From assembly GCA_900099715.1 (NCBI GenBank), contig FMTG01000004.1, positions 124,001 to 188,000 of the forward strand: a DNA stretch of 64,000 nucleotides, written 5' to 3'. The position numbers and the translations under genes are program-made. This document shows positions 26,153-34,644 of the stretch, piece after piece. The stretch's first letter is position 1. Every line of letters starts with the position of its first letter. The DNA comes from Ruminococcaceae bacterium YRB3002 (lineage in GTDB: Bacteria > Bacillota > Clostridia > Saccharofermentanales > Saccharofermentanaceae). The notes under the pieces were generated by a model. The model was not told the DNA's origin. It did not search any database and saw nothing but the letters and a program-made list of their open reading frames with translations.

Positions 26153-27070
26153 ATGGGATTAAAGCTCAAGATCATTGCCAACCCATCCTCAGGACGGGAA
26201 CAGGCCAAGATAAATATTGAGGATATGCTGTCCTACCTTGTCAGTCAGAACAGCATCACCAGGGCTGACATCTACTATACTGCCGGCATGAACGATGCCA
26301 GGCTTTTCGCTGAGGATACGGATCCTTCCGAGTACGATTACCTTATCGCCGTGGGCGGAGACGGTACCGTAAATGAAGTTATCTCGGGACTGCTTCATAA
26401 GGGGATCGACATCCCGCTGGCAATATATACATCAGGAACTGTGAATGATTTCGCTACAAATGTCGGAATGCCTTCCTCCCCGTCGGATTTTGCCAGGATG
26501 CTCATGAATCCGGTATTTAAGAGAGTAGACTGCGGCAGATGCGGGGACAAGTATTTCCTCAATGTTGCGGCCTTTGGCCTAATGACAGACATCTCGTACA
26601 GCGTTCCAAGTGATCTTAAGACTGCCATCGGACCGGTCGCATACTGGCTGTCAGCACTCAAGGACATTCCTACGATGAATTCCACGATCCCGATAACGGT
26701 TAAGACAGAGGATCAGACTATCGAGACCGACTGCCTGATGCTCTTTATATCTAACACGACCAGCGTGGGAGGCTTCAGAAAGCTTATGAGCCTGGCCGAT
26801 ATTGAGGACGGCGTCCTGGACGTCCTTATAGTGAAGAAACTCGAACCGATGGAGGTAATGCCACTCATGGGCAAGCTCGTGATAGGCGATCACCTTGACA
26901 GCAACAAGGTTGTTTACTTCCAGACCGATAAAGTTTACATTGAAGTCAGAGGTGAACCCCAGGATGTGGTTCTGGACCTTGACGGAGAACGGGGTCCCAG
27001 CCTCCCTCTGACTATCGAATGCATCAGTAAGTGTATCAATCTCATAATTCCCAATGAGGAGGAAAAATAA
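26153..27070 (+). CDS. YegS/BmrU-type diacylglycerol/lipid kinase
   Basis: A 305-residue kinase of the DagK/YegS fold. It has the ATP-binding motif YLIAVGGDGTVNEVISGL (about residues 63-80), the PLAIYTSGTVNDFATNVG segment near residue 90, FLNVAAFGLMTDISYSVPSD near residue 131, and a C-terminal LDLDGE. It phosphorylates a lipid at the inner face of the membrane, probably diacylglycerol. The specific substrate is inferred. The start ATG follows AAAGGGA. The gene is divergent from the YfhO unit, with an AT-rich region between holding several TATAAT-like boxes. Its stop codon directly precedes the GTG of the next gene. Confidence 0.92.
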   Translation: MGLKLKIIANPSSGREQAKINIEDMLSYLVSQNSITRADIYYTAGMNDARLFAEDTDPSEYDYLIAVGGDGTVNEVISGLLHKGIDIPLAIYTSGTVNDFATNVGMPSSPSDFARMLMNPVFKRVDCGRCGDKYFLNVAAFGLMTDISYSVPSDLKTAIGPVAYWLSALKDIPTMNSTIPITVKTEDQTIETDCLMLFISNTTSVGGFRKLMSLADIEDGVLDVLIVKKLEPMEVMPLMGKLVIGDHLDSNKVVYFQTDKVYIEVRGEPQDVVLDLDGERGPSLPLTIECISKCINLIIPNEEEK

Positions 27071-28594
27071 GTGAGCGAGAATATAAATAACGATAATCTG
27101 CCCGTAGCAAGTGAGACCATCGATAATTCCAGACAGGAAGTGGTGATGGAACTGGAAGACAGATCAGGTGTGCCTGAGAAATCATCAGGCAAGAAGCGCA
27201 AGAGCGGATTAGCCCTTGTGATACTTGGCATAATCGTAGTCCTTCTGGCCGTTGTTGCAACGATCTTCTACGATGCCGGCGGTAAGGAGAAGCTGGAAAG
27301 CCCTCTCACCATACACGGCAAATCCATAAGCAGCGCCGATTTCAGTTTTATGTATCACTATACAATGATCGAGGAAGGTATCGATCTGTTTGCTTCTGAC
27401 ACTCCTGCCCTTCTGGATTCACCATACACGGATGACGATAAATACAGTTCATACCGCAACTACTTCCTGGATCTTACGGCACAGAAGATGCAGGAGGTCG
27501 AGATCCTTTACGATGATGCTGTTGCTAACGGGTATTCCATAGAGAACAAGCATTTCGAGAGAGCTGAAGCTTACATCAGCTGGCTCAAATCACAGGCAGA
27601 TAAGCTCGGCGTATCGCTTGATACATATATCAAGGGCGTTTACGGGAGTCAGGTAGATGAGCAGACAGTGCTCAAGTATCTTGCCAAGAAATATTTCGCC
27701 GATGATTATTCAAACGGTGCAAAGCTCGATATCCTGTCAGCCTCCGAGGAACAGGCTCTTGAAGCATATGAGAATGACAGGAATTCCTACGATCTCGTTG
27801 ACTACAAGATCCTGAGGATCACATATGAACAGCGTGAACAGGCATTTGTCGATACTGCAAATCTCCATGCCCAGCAGATCATCGAGGCTATGGGCGGCGA
27901 TCCCTCCAAGTTCGAGAGCAGTGCTGCCAAGTACTTCTCCGGCACTGCCAAGGAACAGCTTGAGATACCGGACTCGACGCTCGTTGCCAACTGCCGCTTC
28001 AGTGATTTTACACACAGCGATTTCAGGGACTGGCTCTTCGGCGTTGACAGGAATCCCGGTGATGCCACCGTATTCAGTGACAGAGACGGATTCCCCATTA
28101 TCCTTGTATTTGTTCAGAGGCAGAAGCTGTCACAGCATCTGCGTGATGTTTATATTGCTCACATCGTCTCTGTGGCTGACGAGGAAGGCAATAAGAGCAT
28201 CAATACGACCCAGTCCCTTGCTCAGGAGATCTATGAGTATATTGATGATGCCGACAGCTTCTCCGAAGCCGAGAACCTGTACAACACGGATGTCCTGGAA
28301 GGAAGGCTCATTATCACCCACAGCCAGATGACTTACCCTGAACAGTATAATGAGAATATCAGCAACTGGATATTCGATGCTTCAAGGGAGCTTGGCAACA
28401 AGACCATTATTGAGATCGACGGAGACTTCTTTGTAATCTACTTTGTCAAGGAATCAGAAAAAACTGAGTGGTATGACAGGGTTAACAGCTTCGTCAGGAT
28501 GAATAACTACCGTGAATTCATGGAAGCCAAGAGCGAAGAATATACATACGAATTTGACGAGAACGGGCTCAGTGCGATAAGAGACGTCCCTTGA
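27071..28594 (+). CDS. Membrane-anchored PrsA/SurA-like foldase (parvulin type)
   Basis: A 507-residue protein with a charged cytoplasmic N-terminus (about 45 residues), one membrane helix (LALVILGIIVVLLAVVATIF) and a large external helical domain. The KSISSADFSFMY and later repeated helical segments resemble the SurA_N-type chaperone fold. Residues about 350-480 (LRDVYIAHIVSV, later EIDGDFFVIYFVKESEKTEW) suit a PpiC-like domain, although the central parvulin signature is weak, so isomerase activity is uncertain. The start is GTG at 27071, with GAGGAGG eight bases upstream inside the kinase gene. It likely assists folding of exported proteins, which is inference. Confidence 0.72.
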   Translation: MSENINNDNLPVASETIDNSRQEVVMELEDRSGVPEKSSGKKRKSGLALVILGIIVVLLAVVATIFYDAGGKEKLESPLTIHGKSISSADFSFMYHYTMIEEGIDLFASDTPALLDSPYTDDDKYSSYRNYFLDLTAQKMQEVEILYDDAVANGYSIENKHFERAEAYISWLKSQADKLGVSLDTYIKGVYGSQVDEQTVLKYLAKKYFADDYSNGAKLDILSASEEQALEAYENDRNSYDLVDYKILRITYEQREQAFVDTANLHAQQIIEAMGGDPSKFESSAAKYFSGTAKEQLEIPDSTLVANCRFSDFTHSDFRDWLFGVDRNPGDATVFSDRDGFPIILVFVQRQKLSQHLRDVYIAHIVSVADEEGNKSINTTQSLAQEIYEYIDDADSFSEAENLYNTDVLEGRLIITHSQMTYPEQYNENISNWIFDASRELGNKTIIEIDGDFFVIYFVKESEKTEWYDRVNSFVRMNNYREFMEAKSEEYTYEFDENGLSAIRDVP

Positions 28595-28600
28595 GCTCGA

Positions 28601-28793
28601 GACAGGTGTTCGCACACGTCGCAGGCTCCAAAGGTGTGCTCACACCTTCTCTCGCTCATCCCGGTAAGGAGGGTCTCTGCGCGATGTGCGTTCCCGTATC
28701 GGAAGGTGCTTCGCACCTGCGTCCAAAGTCCGTTCGCGATGATTCGCGCTCATATCGGAACCAGGTGTGCTCACACCTTCTCCCGCTCATCCC
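28601..28793. repeat. Intergenic cluster of palindromic repeats
   Basis: The stretch after the foldase gene carries two near-identical 31-base direct repeats (28632-28662 and 28763-28793, one mismatch), each beginning with the palindrome AGGTGTG-CT-CACACCT. Between and before them are shorter palindromes, AGGTGC-TTC-GCACCT (28704-28718) and CGCGA-TGAT-TCGCG (28735-28748), and a half-site at 28604-28617. No gene is supported here. The layout resembles REP/BIME clusters. Confidence 0.75.
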
Positions 28794-28809
28794 TATCAAC
28801 AGCAATAAT

Positions 28810-28840
28810 AAAGGGTTGCCCCGCTTAAGGACAACCCTTT
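28810..28840 (+). terminator. Probable terminator after the repeat cluster
   Basis: A stem AAAGGGTTG/CAACCCTTT enclosing a 13-base region with partial pairing ends the transcript of the lipid kinase and foldase genes. The bases 28841-28982 beyond it show no gene or clear signal besides a weak CCTTT-GCG-AAAGG hairpin. Confidence 0.7.
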
Positions 28841-28982
28841 GTAAGTTACTTTAAAATGATCTTTATCCCTTATCATTACGTAACTATTCCTATCCACCTC
28901 GTCACAGTCTTTATCCACACCGTCTGTACAGATCGGATCATCCTTTCGCAAAGGACGGGCACGTATGCCGGTGGTGAACAGA

Positions 28983-29090
28983 TCACATAGAGGCTATGGC
29001 CAGAACGAGCGCAGTTCCTGCTGAGGCGATCATTGCAATGATAAGTACTACCGCCACTATCTTTACACCACGCTTATTACTGCTTGCCAT
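28983..29090 (-). CDS. 35-residue single-pass membrane peptide (DUF4044/Prli42-like)
   Basis: A tiny gene encoding 35 residues: a basic start (MASSNKRGVK) and one hydrophobic helix (IVAVVLIIAMIASAGTALVL). An AGAGGAGTGA ribosome binding site lies about six bases before the ATG. Size, basic N-terminus and single helix resemble the DUF4044/Prli42 peptides of Firmicutes, and Prli42 anchors the stressosome in Listeria. The similarity is by pattern only. It sits 39 bases after the HtrA protease gene in the same direction, with a weak GCGGAC/GTCCGC hairpin between them, so it may be in the same transcript. Confidence 0.6.
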   Translation of the reverse strand: MASSNKRGVKIVAVVLIIAMIASAGTALVLAIASM

Positions 29091-29129
29091 GTCTGTCACT
29101 CCTCTGATGTGTTATATTTTGCGCGGACA

Positions 29130-30410
29130 TCAACGTCCGCCGAAGACATTCTCGTTATCATCATCACCATTATCTTCATTCTCAGTCGTTACTGTTCCGG
29201 CATTCTCGTAATCAGCACTGTCACCGACCACAAAATCAACCGTCATCTCCCTGCCGTCACGTTCGATAACAAAGACTATGGTATCCCCTACCTGGTGAGA
29301 ATCACGTATTCCAATGATATCATCAGTTTTATTAATTGCAACACCATCCATCGAAATAATCCTGTCGCCGATCTTCAATCCTGCCTGTTCAGCAGGACCG
29401 TCATCCACATATTCATATATATAGACACCCGGTACGGCACCCACGAAGGCGTTCTCGGGGATCGCAGTCACTGTAACTCCAAGAAAAGCTCTGTTTACGA
29501 CAACACCATAGTTGATCAGAGACTCTATGATCGGCTTTACCGTATCGATCGGGATCGCGAACCCCAGACCTTCAGAGGCATTCTTGACCATCTTGGCATT
29601 TGTGATACCTATTACCTCACCGAAAGAGTTAATAAGAGCCCCGCCGCTGTTGCCTGAATTGATGGCAGCATCTGTCTGGAGCACGCTTATCTTGTAGCCG
29701 TCATGGCTTATCTGACGGTCAAGTCCGGATATGACACCAACTGTTACGGTTCCGTCCAGAGTTCCAAGGGCATTGCCGATAGCTACCACCAGTTCTCCTG
29801 TACGGAGATCTGAAGAGTTGCCAAGTGTAACATGATCATATGTGCGTCCGCTCTCCAGCTTCAGTACTGCACAGTCAGTCTGATTATCAAGACCGACGAC
29901 CTCACAAGGGATCATCTCGTCAGATCCCGGTACAGATGCGTAAAGATTGTAACCCGAGTCATTAGCGGCATCATCGACTACATGTGCATTGGATACTGCA
30001 TAGCCGTCTTCAGTGATGATGAACCCTGAACCTGCTGAGACCGTCTTGTCACTTCCGTTAACCGTTCCCCTGATGTAGAGGGACACCGTTGCCGGACTGA
30101 CTATGTCCACTATCTCCGTCACATTAAGCTTTGTCTTATTGGGATCAGAGACACTTGCCGCCTCCTCAAGCGAGAACCAGGGTTCAGGGAGTTCTCCGGA
30201 ACTGTTATGGCTGATCTCCTCAGTGTCTGCATCTTTGTCATCCGTGTCAGGCAGGTAGCTCATAACTCCTGTCTTACCCGTATTCAGGCTGAATATATAG
30301 ACAGTCTGGACTGTCGAGAAGATTATAAATGCTCCCATGATGACTGCCATTACCGCAATAATGACGTTGGCATTCGTCTTTTGCGGCTTTCTGTCATTCT
30401 CATCACTCAT
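29130..30410 (-). CDS. HtrA/DegP-type membrane-anchored serine protease
   Basis: A 426-residue S1C protease. A cytoplasmic N-terminus and one membrane helix (VIIAVMAVIMGAFIIFSTVQ) anchor it. The catalytic triad is visible as YAVSNAHVVDD (His), NQTDCAVLKLE (Asp) and INSGNSGGALIN (Ser). One PDZ domain follows (about residues 310-400), with GDRIISMDGVAINKTDDI. The last residues are acidic and Asn-rich. The role is quality control of exported or cell-envelope proteins. An ACAGGAGG site lies upstream of the ATG. It may share a transcript with the 35-residue membrane peptide. Confidence 0.94.
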   Translation of the reverse strand: MSDENDRKPQKTNANVIIAVMAVIMGAFIIFSTVQTVYIFSLNTGKTGVMSYLPDTDDKDADTEEISHNSSGELPEPWFSLEEAASVSDPNKTKLNVTEIVDIVSPATVSLYIRGTVNGSDKTVSAGSGFIITEDGYAVSNAHVVDDAANDSGYNLYASVPGSDEMIPCEVVGLDNQTDCAVLKLESGRTYDHVTLGNSSDLRTGELVVAIGNALGTLDGTVTVGVISGLDRQISHDGYKISVLQTDAAINSGNSGGALINSFGEVIGITNAKMVKNASEGLGFAIPIDTVKPIIESLINYGVVVNRAFLGVTVTAIPENAFVGAVPGVYIYEYVDDGPAEQAGLKIGDRIISMDGVAINKTDDIIGIRDSHQVGDTIVFVIERDGREMTVDFVVGDSADYENAGTVTTENEDNGDDDNENVFGGR

Positions 30411-30516
30411 ATTAGGATTGCCTCCTGTGTTGTTGTCAGGCTGAATGCCATCAGAAATAATATAACCTTACTGCGCCGATTATTTTAGGCAAAAACGTAT
30501 CAAAAAGAAACCAAAA

Positions 30517-31146
30517 CTAAAGCAAAACATCCCTTTCCCTGATCATCTGCTCACCGATCTTCTCGAATACCGCGCTGCCTCCCGTCAGATCCGTGATGCA
30601 CTCTGTGATCTCCTCAACATCGTCCCCTGCGATATCCGTCACGATCCTGACATCCTGGGCATAACCGATATCTGCTATAACGATACCGCGGTTCCTGAGT
30701 TCGTAAAGAACCTTATCTGACAGAGAATATCCGACGTTGACCGCATACCTTACCCCGGGTACCAGTTCTACGGGTCCTGCATTCCTGACTGCCTCGACAG
30801 CCGCGTCAGTATATGCCCTTACAAGGCCGCCCTTGCCGAGCAGAATCCCTCCGAAGTACCTTGTAACCGTAACAACGCAGTCAGTGATACCGTTATGTTC
30901 CAGCACAGACAGCACGGGCAGTCCTGCAGTACCGGACGGTTCCCCGTCGTCGCTGTATTTCTGCATATTTACATTGCCGGAGATCTTCCAGGCATATACG
31001 GTATGACGTGCATCAGGGTATTGGCTCCGGATGTTCTTCACAAAATCGTTCGCTTCCGTGTCTGAACCAATATGACGCGCATATCCGATAAAAACGGACT
31101 GCTTCACCTCGATCCTGGACTCACCCTCCGACGATAATGTGATCAT
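30517..31146 (-). CDS. IMPACT/YigZ family protein
   Basis: A 209-residue YigZ/IMPACT protein with both parts of the family. The N-terminal UPF0029 domain contains KQSVFIGYARHI, ARHTVYAWK, YSDDGEPSGTAGLPVLSVLE and VTRYFGGILLGKGGLVRAYT. The C-terminal DUF1949 ferredoxin-like domain begins near residue 137 (YAVNVGYSLSDKVLYELRN). Members bind ribosomes or RNA, but the bacterial role is not settled. The start is ATG at 31146 with AGAGGG upstream. It follows the Nudix-fold gene by 14 bases, so the two form a unit. Confidence 0.93.
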   Translation of the reverse strand: MITLSSEGESRIEVKQSVFIGYARHIGSDTEANDFVKNIRSQYPDARHTVYAWKISGNVNMQKYSDDGEPSGTAGLPVLSVLEHNGITDCVVTVTRYFGGILLGKGGLVRAYTDAAVEAVRNAGPVELVPGVRYAVNVGYSLSDKVLYELRNRGIVIADIGYAQDVRIVTDIAGDDVEEITECITDLTGGSAVFEKIGEQMIRERDVLL

Positions 31147-31160
31147 CTGCCCTCTGACAG

Positions 31161-31574
31161 TCAGTTCGTCTCTTTGTACTTCTGATAAGCCATCATCAGA
31201 AGGGACTTATCCTGACTGTATGTAATGAGGTCCAGAGACTCTTCGATCGGTACGAAAAGGCACTCCATTATACCCTGTTCGGGATTTGGCGTAACTTCAT
31301 CCGATTCAGCCTTCATCACAAACCACGAGATATTATTATGAACCGGCTTCATTCTTGTCACCGAATAGAACTCATAGCTGGTCTTGCCCGCCGGCGCCAC
31401 TACATTAGCGGCAACTCCGGTCTCGGCAGCGATCCTCGATACAGCTGCCGCCTTAACGGAACCACCCTGAGGAACCAGTCCTTTTGGAAAGCTCCACTCG
31501 TGCTTGTCGTTACGGATAAGAAGGATCTTATCCTCATAAAACACGAGACCTCCGGCGCAGTTGCGTATTATCAT
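31161..31574 (-). CDS. Nudix-fold protein with a degenerate Nudix box
   Basis: A 137-residue Nudix-fold protein. The N-terminal strands NCAGGLVFYEDKILLIRN and WSFPKG fit the family and lead into the Nudix helix. The catalytic box, normally G-x5-E-x7-R-E-U-x-E-E-x-G-U, reads GLVPQGGSVKAAAVSRIAAE-TGV here. The first Glu is Gly, the R-E pair is S-R, and only the last Glu is kept. Hydrolase activity is therefore doubtful, and a binding role is possible. I use the ATG at 31574 with GAGG ten bases upstream, and a TTG at 31580 is the alternative. It precedes the IMPACT gene. Confidence 0.78.
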   Translation of the reverse strand: MIIRNCAGGLVFYEDKILLIRNDKHEWSFPKGLVPQGGSVKAAAVSRIAAETGVAANVVAPAGKTSYEFYSVTRMKPVHNNISWFVMKAESDEVTPNPEQGIMECLFVPIEESLDLITYSQDKSLLMMAYQKYKETN

Positions 31575-31688
31575 AAACAAAATACCTCAGCTTTGCTTAG
31601 CTTACACTCTATATTTGAATTTTATCACAGTTGAATAAATAATTGGTTAATAATAGAATAAAGAAGATTTAAAAAGCGGAGGCATCTT

Positions 31689-32978
31689 ATGATAGATATA
31701 AAGCTGTTAAGGAACGATCCCGATATTGTAAGGGAGAACATAAAGAAGAAGTTTCAGGACGATAAGCTTCCCCTCGTGGATAAAGTCATTGAACTCGACA
31801 AGGAATACCGTGATTCCAAAACACGTGCAGAATACTTAAGGTCACAGCGCAATAAGATCAGCAAGCAGATAGGCTTCTTCATGGCTCAGGGCAATAAAGA
31901 AGAGGCTGAAGCAGCCAAAGCTGAGGTCAAGGCCATGCAGGACGAGCTTGAATCACTGTCTTCCAAAGAGGATACACTTGCGGAAGAGATCAGAAAGATC
32001 ATGCTTGTTATACCAAACATCATCGATCCATCGGTTCCTGTCGGCAAGGACGATTCGGAGAATGTTGAGATCGAGAAGTTCGGGGAACCTTTTGTCCCTG
32101 ATTTCGAGATACCGTACCATGTGGATATAATGGAAAAGCTCAATGGCATAGATCTTGACAGTGCACGTAAGACAAGCGGCAACGGATTCTATTACCTTAA
32201 GGGAGATATTGCAAGACTCCATTCCGCATGCTTAAGCTATGCCAGAGACTTCATGATCGACAGAGGCTTTACATATTACATTCCTCCCTACATGATCCGC
32301 TCCGGAGTTGTTGACGGCGTTATGAGTTTCGCTGAGATGGAGAACATGATGTATAAGATCGAGGGTGAGGATCTGTATCTCATCGGTACTTCCGAGCACT
32401 CCATGATCGGAAAGTTCATCGATGCTCAGCTTGATGAATCCGAACTGCCCCAGACTCTGACGTCCTATTCTCCCTGTTTCCGTAAGGAAGTAGGTGCACA
32501 CGGCATCGAAGAGCGCGGCGTTTACAGGATCCACCAGTTCGAGAAGCAGGAGATGATCGTCGTCTGCAAGCCCGAGGATTCAAAGAAGTGGTACGATATT
32601 CTCTGGAAGAATACTGTAGATTATTTCAGATCGCTCGATATCCCCGTAAGGACTCTCGAGTGCTGCTCCGGTGATCTGGCAGATCTTAAGGTCAAGAGCT
32701 GTGACGTAGAGGCATGGTCTCCCAGACAGAAAAAGTATTTCGAGGTCGGATCATGCTCCAATCTTGGTGATGCGCAGGCAAGAAGGCTCGGCATCAGGAT
32801 CAAGGGCGAGAACGGCAATTATCTGGCTCATACACTTAACAATACCTGTGTGGCTCCGCCGAGGATGCTCATTGCCTTCCTTGAGAACAATCTCAATGAG
32901 GATGGCAGTATCAGAATCCCCGAACCGCTGAGAATGTACATGGGCGGCAAGTCAGTCATCGAAGTGCCTGCAAAATGA
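31689..32978 (+). CDS. serS: Seryl-tRNA synthetase
   Basis: A 429-residue class II synthetase, full length. The N-terminal coiled-coil arm (residues about 30-100) binds the tRNA-Ser long arm. Motif 2 is seen in SPCFRKEVGAHGIEERGVYRIHQF, with the loop at residues about 257-280, and motif 3 in LNNTCVAPPRMLIAFLENN near residue 383. The start ATG at 31689 has a GCGGAGG site. No T-box leader is visible upstream. A strong terminator lies ten bases after the stop codon, so it is a single-gene unit. Confidence 0.97.
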   Translation: MIDIKLLRNDPDIVRENIKKKFQDDKLPLVDKVIELDKEYRDSKTRAEYLRSQRNKISKQIGFFMAQGNKEEAEAAKAEVKAMQDELESLSSKEDTLAEEIRKIMLVIPNIIDPSVPVGKDDSENVEIEKFGEPFVPDFEIPYHVDIMEKLNGIDLDSARKTSGNGFYYLKGDIARLHSACLSYARDFMIDRGFTYYIPPYMIRSGVVDGVMSFAEMENMMYKIEGEDLYLIGTSEHSMIGKFIDAQLDESELPQTLTSYSPCFRKEVGAHGIEERGVYRIHQFEKQEMIVVCKPEDSKKWYDILWKNTVDYFRSLDIPVRTLECCSGDLADLKVKSCDVEAWSPRQKKYFEVGSCSNLGDAQARRLGIRIKGENGNYLAHTLNNTCVAPPRMLIAFLENNLNEDGSIRIPEPLRMYMGGKSVIEVPAK

Positions 32979-32987
32979 AAACAGTAC

Positions 32988-33021
32988 AGAAAGGGTGTCT
33001 CGGAAGTGAGGCACCCTTTCT
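32988..33021 (+). terminator. Intrinsic terminator of serS
   Basis: A 13-base stem (GAAAGGGTGTCTC with GAGGCACCCTTTC, one mismatch) and a 6-base loop is followed by TTATTA. Confidence 0.9.
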
Positions 33022-33032
33022 TATTAATAACA

Positions 33033-33061
33033 AATTAAAAGAGCCGTCATACGACAGCTCT
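33033..33061 (-). terminator. Intrinsic terminator of rpmB
   Basis: On the minus strand AGAGCTGTC pairs with GACGGCTCT across a 4-base loop, with one G-U pair, and is followed by TTTTAATTTG. It lies about 30 bases after the rpmB stop codon. Confidence 0.85.
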
Positions 33062-33089
33062 CTGATCAATGTCTAATCCACTCAAAAGA

Positions 33090-33287
33090 TCAAGCTCTGG
33101 TAACCTTACCGGAACGCAGGCAACGTGTGCAAACATGCATAGTCTTAGGGGTGCCGTCAACAACAACCTTAACCTTCTGGACATTTGCCTTCTGCTGTGT
33201 AAGTGCACGGCGCGAAATCTGCGAACGTGTAATTCTGATCTTTCTGCCGAAGAACATATCCTTCTGGCAAACCTCACACTTAGCCAT
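33090..33287 (-). CDS. rpmB: 50S ribosomal protein L28
   Basis: A 65-residue L28. The N-terminus MAKCEVCQKDMFFG carries a CxxC and the C-terminus has VCTRCLRSGKV with a second CxxC, so this is the zinc-binding (C+) form. The start is the ATG at 33287 with a consensus GGAGG site; an upstream in-frame ATG at 33311 would only add eight odd residues and is rejected. It is a monocistronic gene with its own terminator. Confidence 0.96.
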   Translation of the reverse strand: MAKCEVCQKDMFFGRKIRITRSQISRRALTQQKANVQKVKVVVDGTPKTMHVCTRCLRSGKVTRA

Positions 33288-33388
33288 GGTAACACCTCCT
33301 ATAATATTCAAGCCAAACGGCTGTTAGTCTCAAAGTGCCTTGAAATAATATCATACGAATCGCAAGTATGCAACACCTTTTTGAAGCT

Positions 33389-34618
33389 TCAGTCGGCTTC
33401 GAAGAATCTTCTAACGGTTATTATCCTGTTATAGAAGCTGTTGCCTGAGCCGTACTGTTTGAGACGTACGGTTGTTCTGGCGGGAGATATCATAAAAAAC
33501 GTGCCCGTATCAGTACAGATAGCCATCTCTGCGATCTTCGTGCTCTGTTCGGAGTCGTTCACTCCCCTCAGGAATACAAGATCTCCCGGAAGTATGTTCT
33601 CCACGATCAGATTGCGGTTAACGGCATCATATTCCATAGGGATCTCTGTACCGAGCTTCGCCTGTTCCTCCATGGATCTCGGGAGTTCTATACCGTTGAC
33701 CGATGAACATACATATGCGATTCCGTTGACTGAAGCCCCCTGCATCGTAAGTCCGTCATCCAGATACATGGAATTGACAAAGGTAAGCACAGATGACACG
33801 AAATATCTGCTGGATACGATATCAGTCTTGTCTCTGGTGCCTATCTCGATGACACCTGATGATCCGATCCAGCCGATATCACCGCCGGGCAGGTTCACCT
33901 GATACACACCGTCCCTCTTAACGTTGCCGTAGAGTGTGGTATTCATCATTGCTTTCGTGATGAGAGTACCGTTGCTGGCATGTGTCATTATGTTCTTGTA
34001 CGGGTTTGATATTACCAGTTTGTATTTGTACAGATCAGGTTCTACGGAACTCATGTCATCAATGAAAGACGTATCGTCTATATAGCCTTCCATGCCGTCA
34101 CCGGTCCTGATCTTGATAAAACCGTTAACGGAATCATCACCTATAAGCGTCACTGCCTCGTTATACAATACCTGTGTCACCCTGTCGGATGTAACGTCAG
34201 GAAGCTGATAGACACTTACAGCAGGCTTGATTATCACCCGGTAATCAGGATCTGTGTAGACATAATTCACCTGTTTCTGGACGAACAGCTCGATATTCGT
34301 TCCCTTAAACAGTCCCGGAAGGACACGGGGCAGTATAAAGAAAATGCCTGCGAGCATCAGTATGATCACGCCTACAGCGATACCCAGTCCGATGAATACA
34401 TTGCGTTTAGGGGATCTGACACTCGCCTGCTTCGCATCAAGGCCCCAGGTGCGCATATCTTCTGCCTGACCATAATTAGAATCAGCACCTTCTGTCTTAA
34501 GGTCATCTGCCCCCGGGATCTTTACAGGGGTCTCAACATGCCTTACAGGCGATGCTTCTCCGGAATATCTCTCAAAGATGGATCTTTTCTGATCATCTCT
34601 GTTGCCACTCTTCTTCAT
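33389..34618 (-). CDS. Membrane-anchored SH3-repeat protein with a degenerate NlpC/P60 domain
   Basis: A 409-residue protein with a charged cytoplasmic part (about 70 residues), one membrane helix (residues about 72-95), two bacterial SH3-like segments (about 120-180 and 195-255) and a C-terminal NlpC/P60-like domain. That domain keeps NGIELPRSMEEQAKLG and ILPGDLVFLRG, but the usual D-C-S-G with the catalytic Cys is replaced by an altered NGIAYVCSS, and the catalytic His of the H-V-G-I-Y region is missing (AEMAICTDTG). It is thus more likely a wall-binding protein than a hydrolase. It ends the dnaD-dnaC-acpS group, 26 bases after acpS. Confidence 0.72.
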   Translation of the reverse strand: MKKSGNRDDQKRSIFERYSGEASPVRHVETPVKIPGADDLKTEGADSNYGQAEDMRTWGLDAKQASVRSPKRNVFIGLGIAVGVIILMLAGIFFILPRVLPGLFKGTNIELFVQKQVNYVYTDPDYRVIIKPAVSVYQLPDVTSDRVTQVLYNEAVTLIGDDSVNGFIKIRTGDGMEGYIDDTSFIDDMSSVEPDLYKYKLVISNPYKNIMTHASNGTLITKAMMNTTLYGNVKRDGVYQVNLPGGDIGWIGSSGVIEIGTRDKTDIVSSRYFVSSVLTFVNSMYLDDGLTMQGASVNGIAYVCSSVNGIELPRSMEEQAKLGTEIPMEYDAVNRNLIVENILPGDLVFLRGVNDSEQSTKIAEMAICTDTGTFFMISPARTTVRLKQYGSGNSFYNRIITVRRFFEAD

Positions 34619-34644
34619 CTCTTCCTTATCTCCATTACCGGTCT

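Noticed and set aside
28591-28854. 87-codon plus-strand reading frame in the repeat cluster
   Set aside because: It is made of the palindromic repeats, has no ribosome binding site and overlaps the terminator.
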